Below, piece after piece: positions 1 to 7,597 of a stretch of DNA of 44,219 nucleotides. The stretch spans positions 1 through 44,219 of the forward strand of contig CAZEGV010000013.1 in assembly GCA_964511645.1 (NCBI GenBank), written 5' to 3'. The DNA is from CAZEGV01 sp964511645 (GTDB lineage Bacteria; Bacteroidota; Bacteroidia; Cytophagales; JAAEPT01). The number at the start of each line of letters is the position of its first letter. Position 1 is the stretch's first letter. The notes beneath the pieces were generated by a model, which made no database searches, was not told the origin of the DNA, and saw nothing but the letters and a program-made list of their open reading frames with translations. The position numbers and the translations under genes are program-made.

Positions 1-76
1 AGTTATTTTAGTCTTTTGTTAAATAATTGTATAGTTAATTCAGGACGTTACAGAGGTTACAGTTTACCAAATATCA

Positions 77-116
77 CGTGAGGTTATATGAAGTTTCGTG
101 AGGTTTCGTGAGGTTT
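77..116. repeat. 10-bp tandem repeat, four units
   Basis: Four head-to-tail 10-base units occupy 77-116. Units 1, 3 and 4 share CGTGAGGTT (starting at 77, 97 and 107); unit 2 (87-96, TATGAAGTTT) is degenerate. The 10-bp period places each unit on the same face of the helix, as for cooperative protein binding. No protein can be assigned. Confidence 0.6.
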
Positions 117-209
117 TGCTAATAAAAAGTGCATTTTATTTCTTTCTTAGTGTAAGTAGGGTTCACTAAAAAAGGCTAAAAAGCGTATAATCTGAGACGA
201 CAAAATGAA

Positions 210-227
210 ACTGTATATTTATACAGT
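210..227. promoter_or_regulatory. Perfect palindrome, operator-like
   Basis: ACTGTATA and its exact reverse complement TATACAGT are separated by two bases (TT). Eight-base perfect arms with a short centre are typical of a dimeric regulator site. There is no T-run, so it is not an intrinsic terminator. Confidence 0.45.
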
Positions 228-410
228 GATTTGCAGGCAACGAAATAGAATGTGTTTATTAGACTAATTTAAACAAAATTGCACTAATTTTTAGTTGTTT
301 TGATGCATACTACTGCATTTAATTGATGAAGATAATACAAGAAGTCAAGTTAAATGTAAGAAAATATGTTTTTTAGTGAATCCTAAATATCTAAATAATA
401 GATATAGTAG

Positions 411-470
411 CTCATTGTGGCTTTTTGTTTCCTAAAGTAGCAAATGGTTGTCAATGGTTTCTCATTGTGG
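411..470. repeat. Direct repeat CTCATTGTGG, two copies
   Basis: CTCATTGTGG occurs at 411-420 and 461-470, exactly 50 bp apart (about five helical turns). Each copy is followed by a C/T-rich run. It may be a paired protein site, but two copies are weak evidence. Confidence 0.4.
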
Positions 471-689
471 TCTTTTCTGAAATTGATTTAAGTATCTCAA
501 ATTTGCAATAACGAATTCAGGTATTATTAAGTATAAATTCATTCTTTCAAAGGTTACGCTAAGAATGAATAGGGATTAATTGGTTACTAGACATTACTAT
601 TAGTCAATGAAGTTTATGAAATCGTATCAAATTTGTAAAACAAAACATTAACAAACTCAAAGTCGCCTTTGATAAAAAAGATTTCAACA

Positions 690-890
690 ATGGAAAAGCC
701 TAGTGAAGACAATATAGAAAAAGCAACCGAAAGGGTAAGGAATAGAATGCCTTTGGCTCAACTTAGACTAATACCAAAATATAAGGATTTTTCCAAAGAA
801 GACTATAATCGGTTAATAAGAAATGCTGAAAAATTAGCCCTGATTATATTCGAACTGTACCTTGTAAATAATATACACATTGATTATTAG
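690..890 (+). CDS. Small hypothetical protein
   Basis: A 66-residue charged protein of unknown family, starting at the ATG at 690 (MEKPSEDNIEK). The frame extends back to a TTG at 669, but the ATG is the more likely start. The C-terminal half is predicted helical, with alternating acidic and basic residues and then a hydrophobic end (LALIIFELYLV). It lies 92 bases upstream of the serine recombinase in the same direction, so it could be an accessory factor of that element. No function is claimed. Confidence 0.45.
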   Translation: MEKPSEDNIEKATERVRNRMPLAQLRLIPKYKDFSKEDYNRLIRNAEKLALIIFELYLVNNIHIDY

Positions 891-982
891 AAAATTGTAT
901 TTGATATGAAGTTTGTCAATTTAAAATAATTATCAAGAACTATTGGCTTCAATTCCTCTTGGTAAATAAAATTAAGAGAAAT

Positions 983-2596
983 ATGAAAGATTTAAAATTA
1001 TTCCAACAATTTGTGCCTCAGGTAGAAGAGAAATTCCAACAAGGGAATAATGCTGTGATTTACACCAGAGTCTCCTCAGCAGAACAAGAAGATAATACGA
1101 GTTTGGGCTCACAAAAAAAATACTGTGATAATTTTGCAGATAATAAAGGATTAAACATTGTAGGTTATTTTGGCGGTACTTATGAATCAGCCAAAACAGA
1201 CGATAGAAAGGAGTTTGGTAAGCTATTGAATTTTGTAAAACGTTCTAAGAATATAAGCTATATTATAGTTTATTCTTACGAGCGTTTTTCTCGTTCTGGT
1301 ATGAATGGGGCTCAAATAGCAGACGACCTCTTAAAAAAGTATGGTGTAATCACTTTGGCTGTAACACAAGAGCTAGATCCTACAACTCCAGCAGGTTCAT
1401 TTCAGCAAAAAATACTTTTCCTTTTTGGACAAATGGATAATGAATTGAGAAGAGATAAGGTAGTTACAGGAATGCAAGAGATGCTTTTAAATGGCTATTG
1501 GGTTTGGGCAACTCCTAGAGGGTATGAAGACCTAAACAAAGGCAAAGCGTCAGAAAGAAAAATTGTTGTAAATGAGGAAGGTAAAAAATTACGTAAAGCT
1601 TTTGAATGGAAAGCACATAAGAATATGTCAAATGTAGAAATTTCAAAACAATTAAAAAATATTGGTGTTAATATTTCTGATAAACGACTAACAGGTCTTT
1701 TTACTAATCCTTTTTATTGCGGTTTAATTACAAGTAAAATGATTCCTGGAGAAATATTTCAAGGACATCACGAGCCTTTAGTGTCAAAAAAACTATTTCT
1801 TTTAGTAAATGAAATTAGACAAGAAAACAGAGTTCACGGATTCGTTAAAAATAAAGATGATGAAAACCTACCTCTAAAGGTTTTTACCAAGTGTGATAAA
1901 TGTAAGTCATCCTTAACTGGCTATTTAGTTAAGAAAAAAGGTTTGTACTATTACAAATGCAATAAGAAAGGATGCAAAGTAAATAGGAGTGCAAAAGCAA
2001 TGCATCAATTATTTAAAAAGGCTTTAAGCTTCTTACACATTGACAAAGAAGAATTGCAAATAGTAATGCTTCAAATAGAAGAACAATTTGGGAACTTCTT
2101 TGAGAATCATATTAATGCACAAAAGACATTGAAAACCAATCTTAGTTTAATTCAAAAAAAAATAGATAAGATTGAAGAACGATTTATTTTAGAGGAGGTA
2201 GACAAAGTAATGTACATCAAGTTTAAAGCTAAATATGATAGAGAGTATATCGATATTGAGAAAGAATTAGGTAATACATCAGTAAATGTATCGAACCTCA
2301 AAAAAGTCATCAAATTTGCAGTTGATTTATGCTCTAAACCCTTATTAATATGGGAGAAGTCAGATTATCACACTAGGCAGTCATTTCAAAACTTAGTGTT
2401 TCCTAACGGAATTAGCTATAATCGAGAATTAGACCAATATCGAACCACTAGAATAAATTCATTTTTCACTATAATCTCTGAATTGGTAAAGGGTTTGAGG
2501 AAAAATAAAAAAGGGGAAATGATTAACAATAATCAAATCCCCTCTTTGGTGGTCCCACAAGGACTCGAACCTGACACTTTAATAGTCTTGTTCTAA
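983..2596 (+). CDS. Large serine recombinase
   Basis: A site-specific DNA recombinase of the large serine family that would cut and rejoin DNA through a 5'-phosphoserine intermediate. The N-terminal catalytic domain contains YTRVSSAEQ with the nucleophilic serine, followed by the conserved ERFSRS segment and the FLFGQMDNELRRD helix. A recombinase domain follows, then a four-cysteine zinc ribbon (CDKC...CNKKGC) and a coiled-coil stretch rich in K and E. I chose ATG 983 over the TTG at 959 because an A/G-rich stretch precedes it. The last 15 or so residues are encoded by a copy of a tRNA 3' end (VPQGLEP) and then by the neighbouring element, so the natural C-terminus has been altered by that insertion. 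It is probably the integrase of an older element at this same tRNA site. Confidence 0.9.
   Translation: MKDLKLFQQFVPQVEEKFQQGNNAVIYTRVSSAEQEDNTSLGSQKKYCDNFADNKGLNIVGYFGGTYESAKTDDRKEFGKLLNFVKRSKNISYIIVYSYERFSRSGMNGAQIADDLLKKYGVITLAVTQELDPTTPAGSFQQKILFLFGQMDNELRRDKVVTGMQEMLLNGYWVWATPRGYEDLNKGKASERKIVVNEEGKKLRKAFEWKAHKNMSNVEISKQLKNIGVNISDKRLTGLFTNPFYCGLITSKMIPGEIFQGHHEPLVSKKLFLLVNEIRQENRVHGFVKNKDDENLPLKVFTKCDKCKSSLTGYLVKKKGLYYYKCNKKGCKVNRSAKAMHQLFKKALSFLHIDKEELQIVMLQIEEQFGNFFENHINAQKTLKTNLSLIQKKIDKIEERFILEEVDKVMYIKFKAKYDREYIDIEKELGNTSVNVSNLKKVIKFAVDLCSKPLLIWEKSDYHTRQSFQNLVFPNGISYNRELDQYRTTRINSFFTIISELVKGLRKNKKGEMINNNQIPSLVVPQGLEPDTLIVLF
2549..2572. other. attL: tRNA 3'-end direct repeat
   Basis: These 24 bases are identical to 26448-26471, which form the 3' end of the intact tRNA(CAT) gene. 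Identity stops sharply at 2573 versus 26472. A duplicated tRNA 3' end at the far side of an island with a tyrosine integrase beside the tRNA is the standard signature of integration. Confidence 0.9.
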
Positions 2597-2608
2597 AGGC
2601 TTTGATGA

Positions 2609-2643
2609 GTTTCAATTAGTAGCTCTGAAACAATACTGAAACA
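2609..2643. repeat. Left arm-type integrase sites
   Basis: CTGAAACA occurs at 2625-2632 and 2636-2643, with the inverted core GTTTCA at 2609-2614. The same three-part set appears in mirror order at the right end (26318-26350). This fits arm-type binding sites for the N-terminal domain of the tyrosine integrase. Confidence 0.6.
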
Positions 2644-2714
2644 TTTATCATAGAACTTTAGCATTCCTGAGGTTAATTTGACGCGATTTCTTAAGCTACA
2701 ATTCATCTTACAAT

Positions 2715-2802
2715 TAGCGGATGTTTCGATTTTATTTGTACATTTATAATGCATTTAAGCTGACGGATGCGATCTGTGGGTTCGATTCCCATACTGCTAC
2801 CA
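2715..2802 (+). other. tRNA-like relic
   Basis: Bases 2776-2792 form a T-arm-like hairpin (GTGGG, loop TTCGATT, CCCAT), followed by ACTGCTA and CCA. TAGCGG at 2715-2720 could pair with CTGCTA to close an acceptor-like stem. The middle does not fold into clear D and anticodon arms, and the acceptor geometry is one base off, so it is a relic or tRNA-like structure rather than a working tRNA. It may be a former attachment site. Confidence 0.4.
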
Positions 2803-2910
2803 GTCTTGAAAGCTAAAATGCCTCTGAGCATATTAAAACTTTGTAAGGGCAAGCACTTACATTTCGGATTAACCGCAAGCCTAGCTTGCAATAAAAAGAA
2901 AGGACTAAAT

Positions 2911-3018
2911 ATGAAAGTAAACACAAACCTTCAAGTGAAGATCGGAAACAAAAACCAGAGTAAGCAGTTTGGAAGTAAGTCAAATTTCGGTTTACTTGTA
3001 TGGGTCGCAAAGTATTAA
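2911..3018 (+). CDS. Possible 35-residue peptide
   Basis: A short frame starts at ATG 2911 with a purine-rich AAAGAAAGGA just upstream, unusually good for this genome, and stops inside the left arm of a strong terminator. The peptide is basic with an aromatic-hydrophobic end (FGLLVWVAKY). I recognise no family. The tidy arrangement of leader, ribosome site, frame and terminator suggests a real small gene, but it rests on context alone. A longer in-frame extension back to 2767 reads through the tRNA-like relic and is unlikely. Confidence 0.4.
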   Translation: MKVNTNLQVKIGNKNQSKQFGSKSNFGLLVWVAKY

Positions 3019-3045
3019 AAGGAGAGTAATACTCTCCTTTTTTTT
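3017..3045 (+). terminator. Intrinsic terminator
   Basis: AAAAGGAGAGT and ACTCTCCTTTT pair around a three-base loop and are followed by a T-run. It overlaps the stop codon of the small peptide frame. Confidence 0.85.
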
Positions 3046-3117
3046 ATTTCATTAAATATTACCATTTCATGATGGTTGAAAAGCAATCTCTAACTGGAAC
3101 GCCCCATATATTTATTG

Positions 3118-4074
3118 TTAGGGTTTATCATTCATTAACTCGACTATGAATTTCATATTTGTAATCGTTTCAAAATAATCTTTTCCCACGTTTGAAGTTA
3201 TATCTAACTCTGATCCTGCCTTTTGTTTTTTGAGGTTATCAATTATCTCGTTTGTTCTTGTAGAAGACATAGGTAAATATACTCCAAACCTATGTTCTGT
3301 AGATTTTGTTTTGAGAGAAAATATAGAATAGAATCCCTCAAATTTTTTAGAAACTATGTAGTGTACACCCTCATTCTCCTTTTTAAAGGACCCTTGCTTT
3401 GTCCAAAAACCTTCAGGATATATTTCTTTGTCTGGGTTACGAAGTTGTTCTCTTACAGTATCATACGATTTATTCTGAATTAAAGTATATCCATACATTT
3501 CAAATGCTAGGATGTACGCACTTTTTAGCAACGCAACTTCATATCTTAATTTTTCAACCCTACTTGGTTTAAATTCTATTTCAGTAATATCATTTTTTCC
3601 TGTGGTATTTGTATAGTCTTCTAATTTCTTGAGATGATTGTTTTTTTCGCTATGTATGATTGAAATATTTCCAGAGTCATCAACCTCTATTGTTCCCTGT
3701 ACTGTTATTTCACCATGAGTTAACTTCGCTTTTGATTCAGTGTTTGGTCTAAAGGCTCTTACATCTAGTTCAATCAAACGCTCAGTTAAATGAAAATCAA
3801 TTTCATGTCCACATCTACTATTACATGTTTTACAGGTCAAAGTATTTGCTCGACCACCTAGTGATTTTGGAGGTGCATCTTCTGATGTTAACATATTTTC
3901 AGAGGTATCCTTTAAATCTTCCTCCTTGAATTCGTTTAGACAAATTGGACAAATATAAACACCTTCTTTATATTTGATTTTATCATATAATAAACCATTC
4001 TGATGTAATATCTTTAGTTGAGATGTGTATTTGTTGAATATTCTTTTTCTCTTATCTATTCCTTGTGCTGCCAT
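3118..4074 (-). CDS. HNH endonuclease-like protein
   Basis: A 318-residue protein with a zinc-finger HNH fold at the N-terminus: CPIC at 42-45, EDAPPKSLGG at 65-74 and CKTCNS at 81-86. The spacing CxxC - E(H/D)xPPKxxGG - CxxCN matches a common bacterial HNH group; here Asp replaces the more usual His after Glu. The remaining 220 residues are a predicted alpha/beta region of unknown role. It is the last gene of a leftward set after the DUF3883 nuclease and a 71-residue protein. In this context it is probably a defence nuclease acting on foreign DNA, which is inference from neighbours. Confidence 0.7.
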   Translation of the reverse strand: MAAQGIDKRKRIFNKYTSQLKILHQNGLLYDKIKYKEGVYICPICLNEFKEEDLKDTSENMLTSEDAPPKSLGGRANTLTCKTCNSRCGHEIDFHLTERLIELDVRAFRPNTESKAKLTHGEITVQGTIEVDDSGNISIIHSEKNNHLKKLEDYTNTTGKNDITEIEFKPSRVEKLRYEVALLKSAYILAFEMYGYTLIQNKSYDTVREQLRNPDKEIYPEGFWTKQGSFKKENEGVHYIVSKKFEGFYSIFSLKTKSTEHRFGVYLPMSSTRTNEIIDNLKKQKAGSELDITSNVGKDYFETITNMKFIVELMNDKP

Positions 4075-4129
4075 AGAGATTAATTTACTATCACTTTTAT
4101 TATGATATTTTCTGAATTTGAATAATAAC

Positions 4130-4345
4130 TTATACTAATTCTTCAAGTAGAGTATATTCCTCTGTTCGAGGAAGCCATAAACAACATTGATTATTGATTC
4201 GGTGAACTCTAGAGGATCCAAATCCTTCACAAATTAAATTAATAGTCTCACCTTCTTTGAGCTTGTTAAACTCGTCTAAAATACAAAAATCGTATTCGGT
4301 TTCCCATCCTTCTTTTTTAATATATTCTTTACTGAACTCTGCCAT
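4130..4345 (-). CDS. Small hypothetical protein
   Basis: A 71-residue acidic protein of unknown family. Its start (ATG at 4345, MAEFSKEY; an in-frame ATG at 4360 is also possible) lies inside the 3' end of the upstream DUF3883 gene, so the two are probably translationally coupled. The HNH nuclease gene follows 55 bases downstream. The tight coupling suggests a partner or immunity/adaptor subunit of the two nucleases, with no domain evidence. Confidence 0.6.
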   Translation of the reverse strand: MAEFSKEYIKKEGWETEYDFCILDEFNKLKEGETINLICEGFGSSRVHRINNQCCLWLPRTEEYTLLEELV

Positions 4346-5627
4346 CTGGTAAATGTACATATTTTGAGGTGTTAATTACAACACGGAAGGATATAGGCAT
4401 CCTTGTCACGTTTTGATTCGCTGGATGAAATGGATTCTGTACCACCCAAATCTTAGGACTTATGGACATAATATCATATACAATATAAACATAATAATTC
4501 TCCAGGTCTGCTGACATGTTATATTCGTTTATTGATAAGAAGAAATTTGCCTGACCAACGGCTCTGGTTGTTGTCTTAACCTCAATATGTCTTGGGTTTC
4601 CATTGGTTTCAAAGGATTTAATATCAAACCCTTCGTAATCAAATTCTGCCTTTTTTATATTTTCTGCTAGGTCGTTTCGTCCTGCATTTTGAAGTCTTTT
4701 CTTTTCCATTCTAAGCACAATAGTCTCTCCACGATTGCCAAATATTTTATTATCTTTTGCTTGCTTTTCATAATCTGGATTTGATAAAGAGCCTTTTGAA
4801 CCATTATGTTTAATAGCGTTTTCATTCTCCTGCTCGGATGACGGTGGGATCATTTCTAGATTTACCCATTCAGGATTAGGGAATTCAGGGAATTGAGGAG
4901 TTCGATAACCAATAAGAGGGTTTGTTGCTGTTGAAGCATCTTCTTTGGGAGGACGACCAGGATAACACTTATAAAGGAAAACCATATAATCATCTAAGCT
5001 CCAATCTCGCATCAATTGATCTCCATTCTTGAACCTCACAAGTTCCTCTCGTTTGAGAACCTCGTCAACTCCACGCATTACTTCATTATCTAGCCCAAGT
5101 TGGGTAAGAAAATAATTTAGATGGGCATTTGAAAAAACGTTTAAGTAATCATCTGGATAAAATGTTGAAAGAATTTTCCCTTTGAAAATTGTAGGTAAAG
5201 TGTTTTTAATAATAGTTCTGAAATCTTTGATTCCTCCGGCTACTACTAACTCGTAAATCGCTTGCCTTACATTTGCATAAGCTGCTGAAACATCAGCATC
5301 AGAACCATACCTTCCTGTAACTCGCCATCTGTCAACTTGATCAGATTTTGTTTTACCATAGTATACGCCAAATTTACTTGCAGGAGCCCCCTTAGTTTCA
5401 CCAAGACCTGTTAGCGTATATTCTAATGTATGACAGAAAGAAAATCCTTCATCAGGATGTTCCATACCCAAAGAATAGTCTTCAATAGGCATTGTTTTGA
5501 TTCTCTCTAATGTGTAGTAATTCCTAAATTCATCTCTTATGTCGTATAAGTCTTGTCTTTCAAACCTTATACTTGAAATAAGTTCTACATAGCTAGATTG
5601 TGCGCTTCTGATCTTGTGAATATTCAT
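4329..5627 (-). CDS. DUF3883 nuclease-like protein
   Basis: About 432 residues. The C-terminal third carries a DUF3883 domain, a PD-(D/E)XK-type nuclease relative often attached to restriction and defence proteins. Visible parts, numbered from a TTG five codons upstream, are GNRGE at 302-306, a helix rich in K/R/L, DYEGFDIKS with Asp 340, and IEVKTT with Glu 354 and Lys 356, then an FFLS-NEY segment. The first 240 residues are an unassigned domain with aromatic-rich blocks. I used the ATG at 5627. It heads a leftward three-gene set with the 71-residue protein and an HNH nuclease, suggesting a two-nuclease defence module. Confidence 0.75.
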   Translation of the reverse strand: MNIHKIRSAQSSYVELISSIRFERQDLYDIRDEFRNYYTLERIKTMPIEDYSLGMEHPDEGFSFCHTLEYTLTGLGETKGAPASKFGVYYGKTKSDQVDRWRVTGRYGSDADVSAAYANVRQAIYELVVAGGIKDFRTIIKNTLPTIFKGKILSTFYPDDYLNVFSNAHLNYFLTQLGLDNEVMRGVDEVLKREELVRFKNGDQLMRDWSLDDYMVFLYKCYPGRPPKEDASTATNPLIGYRTPQFPEFPNPEWVNLEMIPPSSEQENENAIKHNGSKGSLSNPDYEKQAKDNKIFGNRGETIVLRMEKKRLQNAGRNDLAENIKKAEFDYEGFDIKSFETNGNPRHIEVKTTTRAVGQANFFLSINEYNMSADLENYYVYIVYDIMSISPKIWVVQNPFHPANQNVTRMPISFRVVINTSKYVHLPDGRVQ

Positions 5628-5772
5628 AGCAGAAAGATACAATAAATTAATATCTAAAGTTGAACATCAATGAAAAGAAGCTTTCGAACTGGTTTGGACC
5701 ATAAATGATTCTTACAGTTCAAAAGCATTGTCAAAAGAAAAACTTGACATTCTTGTAAGAATTAGTAAAACA

Positions 5773-6069
5773 TTATTCTACAATAAAGTATGTCACAAAC
5801 AATTCATTTGCCATCTGGAGATCAACCGTATAAACACCATTGGACACTTGGAATATGTGTGAGCCTAGGTTGTTTCCTAAATATCTAAGTTCATATTTGT
5901 CTTCATCAAATATATCTACTAGTGTTCGTCCTCCTCCACTTGTGTGCATATTATCCACTTGGATTTTATCCACTTGTGTCACATAATCACTATTTAGCAT
6001 CTGACCAAAATCATTGCCATCGAATTTAGTGTCTGCTTCGTAGACAGTTTTAAAAATTACTTTTTTCAT
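5773..6069 (-). CDS. Hypothetical protein
   Basis: A 98-residue acidic protein with no recognised domain, a Gly-rich turn (TSGGGRTL) and predicted beta strands toward the C-terminus. It is 131 bases or more upstream of the DUF3883 gene in the same direction, so it could be read with that set or separately. Confidence 0.5.
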   Translation of the reverse strand: MKKVIFKTVYEADTKFDGNDFGQMLNSDYVTQVDKIQVDNMHTSGGGRTLVDIFDEDKYELRYLGNNLGSHIFQVSNGVYTVDLQMANELFVTYFIVE

Positions 6070-6289
6070 ATTAAATTTATTTTTTTTGTTTTTACTCTAT
6101 AACACTTTAAACAATTTGTTTACCAAAATCAAATAAATTTTCATTTTATTTACTCATTAATTATATTTGTGTGCTTTATCTAATTAAAAACACACACTTC
6201 TTTACATTAAATATAATATAGAAGCAACCCCTAGTAATTTTTTGCGTTTATTGAGTGAGAGTCTATTTTAAAAAAAAACTGAGTACTTC

Positions 6290-6317
6290 ACGGGTTCGAA
6301 TCCCGTCGTTTCCACCA
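6290..6317 (+). other. tRNA 3'-end fragment with CCA
   Basis: ACGGG, loop TTCGAAT and CCCGT form a canonical T-arm, followed by seven acceptor bases (CGTTTCC), a discriminator A and CCA, with exactly tRNA geometry. No matching 5' acceptor strand (GGAAACG), D-arm or anticodon arm is seen upstream. This is the 3' end of a tRNA different from the CAT tRNA at the right edge, probably an attachment-site relic inside the element. Confidence 0.6.
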
Positions 6318-6380
6318 GATAATATCGACTCTCATCTTGGGGATGAAACCAGAGGCATAGGGCTACTCATTGATATTATA

Positions 6381-6410
6381 AAAAGAGAGTGCAGAAGCAC
6401 TCTCTTTTTA
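6381..6410 (+). terminator. Intrinsic terminator
   Basis: AAAAGAGAGTGC pairs with GCACTCTCTTTT around an AGAA loop, ending in T's. It ends less than 20 bases before the kinase start codon, so the kinase is insulated from upstream transcription. Confidence 0.8.
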
Positions 6411-6426
6411 CGTTTAAAAATAAATT

Positions 6427-7245
6427 ATGGTTTACGTTCAAAGTGTTGGTCAAGGAGGTTTAGGGAAAGTATCTTTATATAAGGCTAAAAATGGCACTCA
6501 TTATGCTGTAAAAGAAATGCTTAACAAGTGGGACGAGCATCATTACCAACGATTTGTACGTGAGGTAAAGCTAATGTCTAACTTAGTACATAAAGGAATT
6601 ATTAAGGTAATAAATTACGACGTTCACTGCGATAACCCATACTACGTGATGCCGTATTACAAAGATGGGAGCTTAAGAGACCGACTAGAAGAGATGCGAG
6701 TAAACGGAAAAGTATTTGCTCCTAAGGCTGCTTCTTCATTAATATTTGTTGCAGCTAATGCACTATCATTCGCCCATAAGAACGGAGCTATACATAGAGA
6801 TATTAAACCAGAAAACATTTTATTTGATGGGAAATCTCCAATAATTGCAGATTGGGGAATCGGTAAATTCATACATAAAGAGTCTAAAGTATTGACTGGT
6901 TCGGGACCATTAGGCACACCTTCATACTGTGCTCCAGAGCAATGGGAAAACGGAAGATCAGATCAACGGTCAGATATTTATTCACTTGGATTAATATATC
7001 GAGAATTGCTAACTGGAAGTATTTGCGGTCAGGTAAAGGATCCCAAAGTGAAAGCCATCATCAGTAGGATGACAGAGCAGAGTCCTAATGATAGGTATCA
7101 ATCGATAGATAATGTTCTTAGAGATATTCGAAGCCTCCATGTTGTTAATGAAAATAAACCTATGGATGATTTTTGGGAAGGACTGGCTGTTGTTAGTATT
7201 TTTGCTGGTTTGGCTGTAATATTAGGAGCTGCACTTGATAATTAA
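6427..7245 (+). CDS. Ser/Thr protein kinase with C-terminal TM
   Basis: A eukaryote-like protein kinase of 272 residues. Visible elements are the glycine loop GQGGLGKV (8-15), Lys 29 in YAVKE, Glu 46, HRDIKPEN with catalytic Asp 125 and Asn 130, DWG (142-144, in place of DFG), APE (169-171) and SDIYSLG. A hydrophobic segment near 252-269 would anchor it in the membrane, with the kinase domain in the cytoplasm. The glycine loop starts only seven residues in, so the N-terminus is minimal. It ends base-to-base against the oppositely oriented zinc protein at 7246. With the AAA ATPase next door it may form a phosphorylation-dependent defence unit, which is inference. Confidence 0.88.
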   Translation: MVYVQSVGQGGLGKVSLYKAKNGTHYAVKEMLNKWDEHHYQRFVREVKLMSNLVHKGIIKVINYDVHCDNPYYVMPYYKDGSLRDRLEEMRVNGKVFAPKAASSLIFVAANALSFAHKNGAIHRDIKPENILFDGKSPIIADWGIGKFIHKESKVLTGSGPLGTPSYCAPEQWENGRSDQRSDIYSLGLIYRELLTGSICGQVKDPKVKAIISRMTEQSPNDRYQSIDNVLRDIRSLHVVNENKPMDDFWEGLAVVSIFAGLAVILGAALDN

Positions 7246-7593
7246 TCACCTTCGCACATTCATCAAGTAATTAACAATATCAGTTGTACTCTTGAATTCC
7301 TTACGTGTCAACTTTATATCTGAATGCTCGAAAACAATAATCTCCCATGAAGTCGGATTAATTTGTAAATCGTATTGAATCCTCATAGATCTATCTGGAC
7401 TCGCGTCATATTTATATCTTTTTGACCCACCATCTAAATAAAAGTGAACTACGATAAAATTGGCTATATTTTTAGGAACAATACTAGTTCCGTTACATAC
7501 TGAACATTTCGCTTCAGGAGGCGCCTCATTTATTAAAAACCCTGCTGTCTGATTCCCGCAACATGGGCATACTATATTATCGTTCATATCCAT
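7246..7593 (-). CDS. Small two-CxxC zinc protein
   Basis: A 115-residue protein with CPCC and CSVCNG near the N-terminus, together likely binding one zinc like a DnaJ-type or zinc-ribbon finger, followed by a beta-rich domain without known homology. It starts four bases after the AAA ATPase stop, so it is in an operon with it. Its stop abuts the kinase stop with no gap, so the two transcripts must overlap as antisense at their ends unless they stop inside coding sequence. Confidence 0.65.
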   Translation of the reverse strand: MDMNDNIVCPCCGNQTAGFLINEAPPEAKCSVCNGTSIVPKNIANFIVVHFYLDGGSKRYKYDASPDRSMRIQYDLQINPTSWEIIVFEHSDIKLTRKEFKSTTDIVNYLMNVRR

Positions 7594-7597
7594 TATA

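Larger units (their letters stand above)
1..689. other. Non-coding region with short repeats
   Basis: About 690 bases at the window edge with no convincing reading frame. It holds a four-unit 10-bp tandem repeat (77-116), an 18-bp palindrome (210-227) and a direct repeat pair 50 bp apart (411 and 461), listed separately. It lies upstream of the small gene at 690 and the serine recombinase, so it may carry regulatory or recombination sites of the element that recombinase belongs to. The left boundary of that element is not in the window. Confidence 0.5.

Noticed and set aside
77..116. CRISPR array
   Set aside because: Repeat units are only 10 bp, directly adjacent and without spacers; no cas genes are present.
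2767..3018. 83-residue protein
   Set aside because: The longer frame runs through the tRNA-like relic; the ATG at 2911 with a purine-rich site gives a more credible short frame.
6240..6317. Complete tRNA gene
   Set aside because: Only the T-arm and acceptor 3' side fit; no complementary 5' acceptor strand, D-arm or anticodon arm can be found upstream.
6255..6482. 75-residue protein
   Set aside because: It reads through the tRNA fragment and a terminator and overlaps the kinase start; there is no sign of a conserved product.
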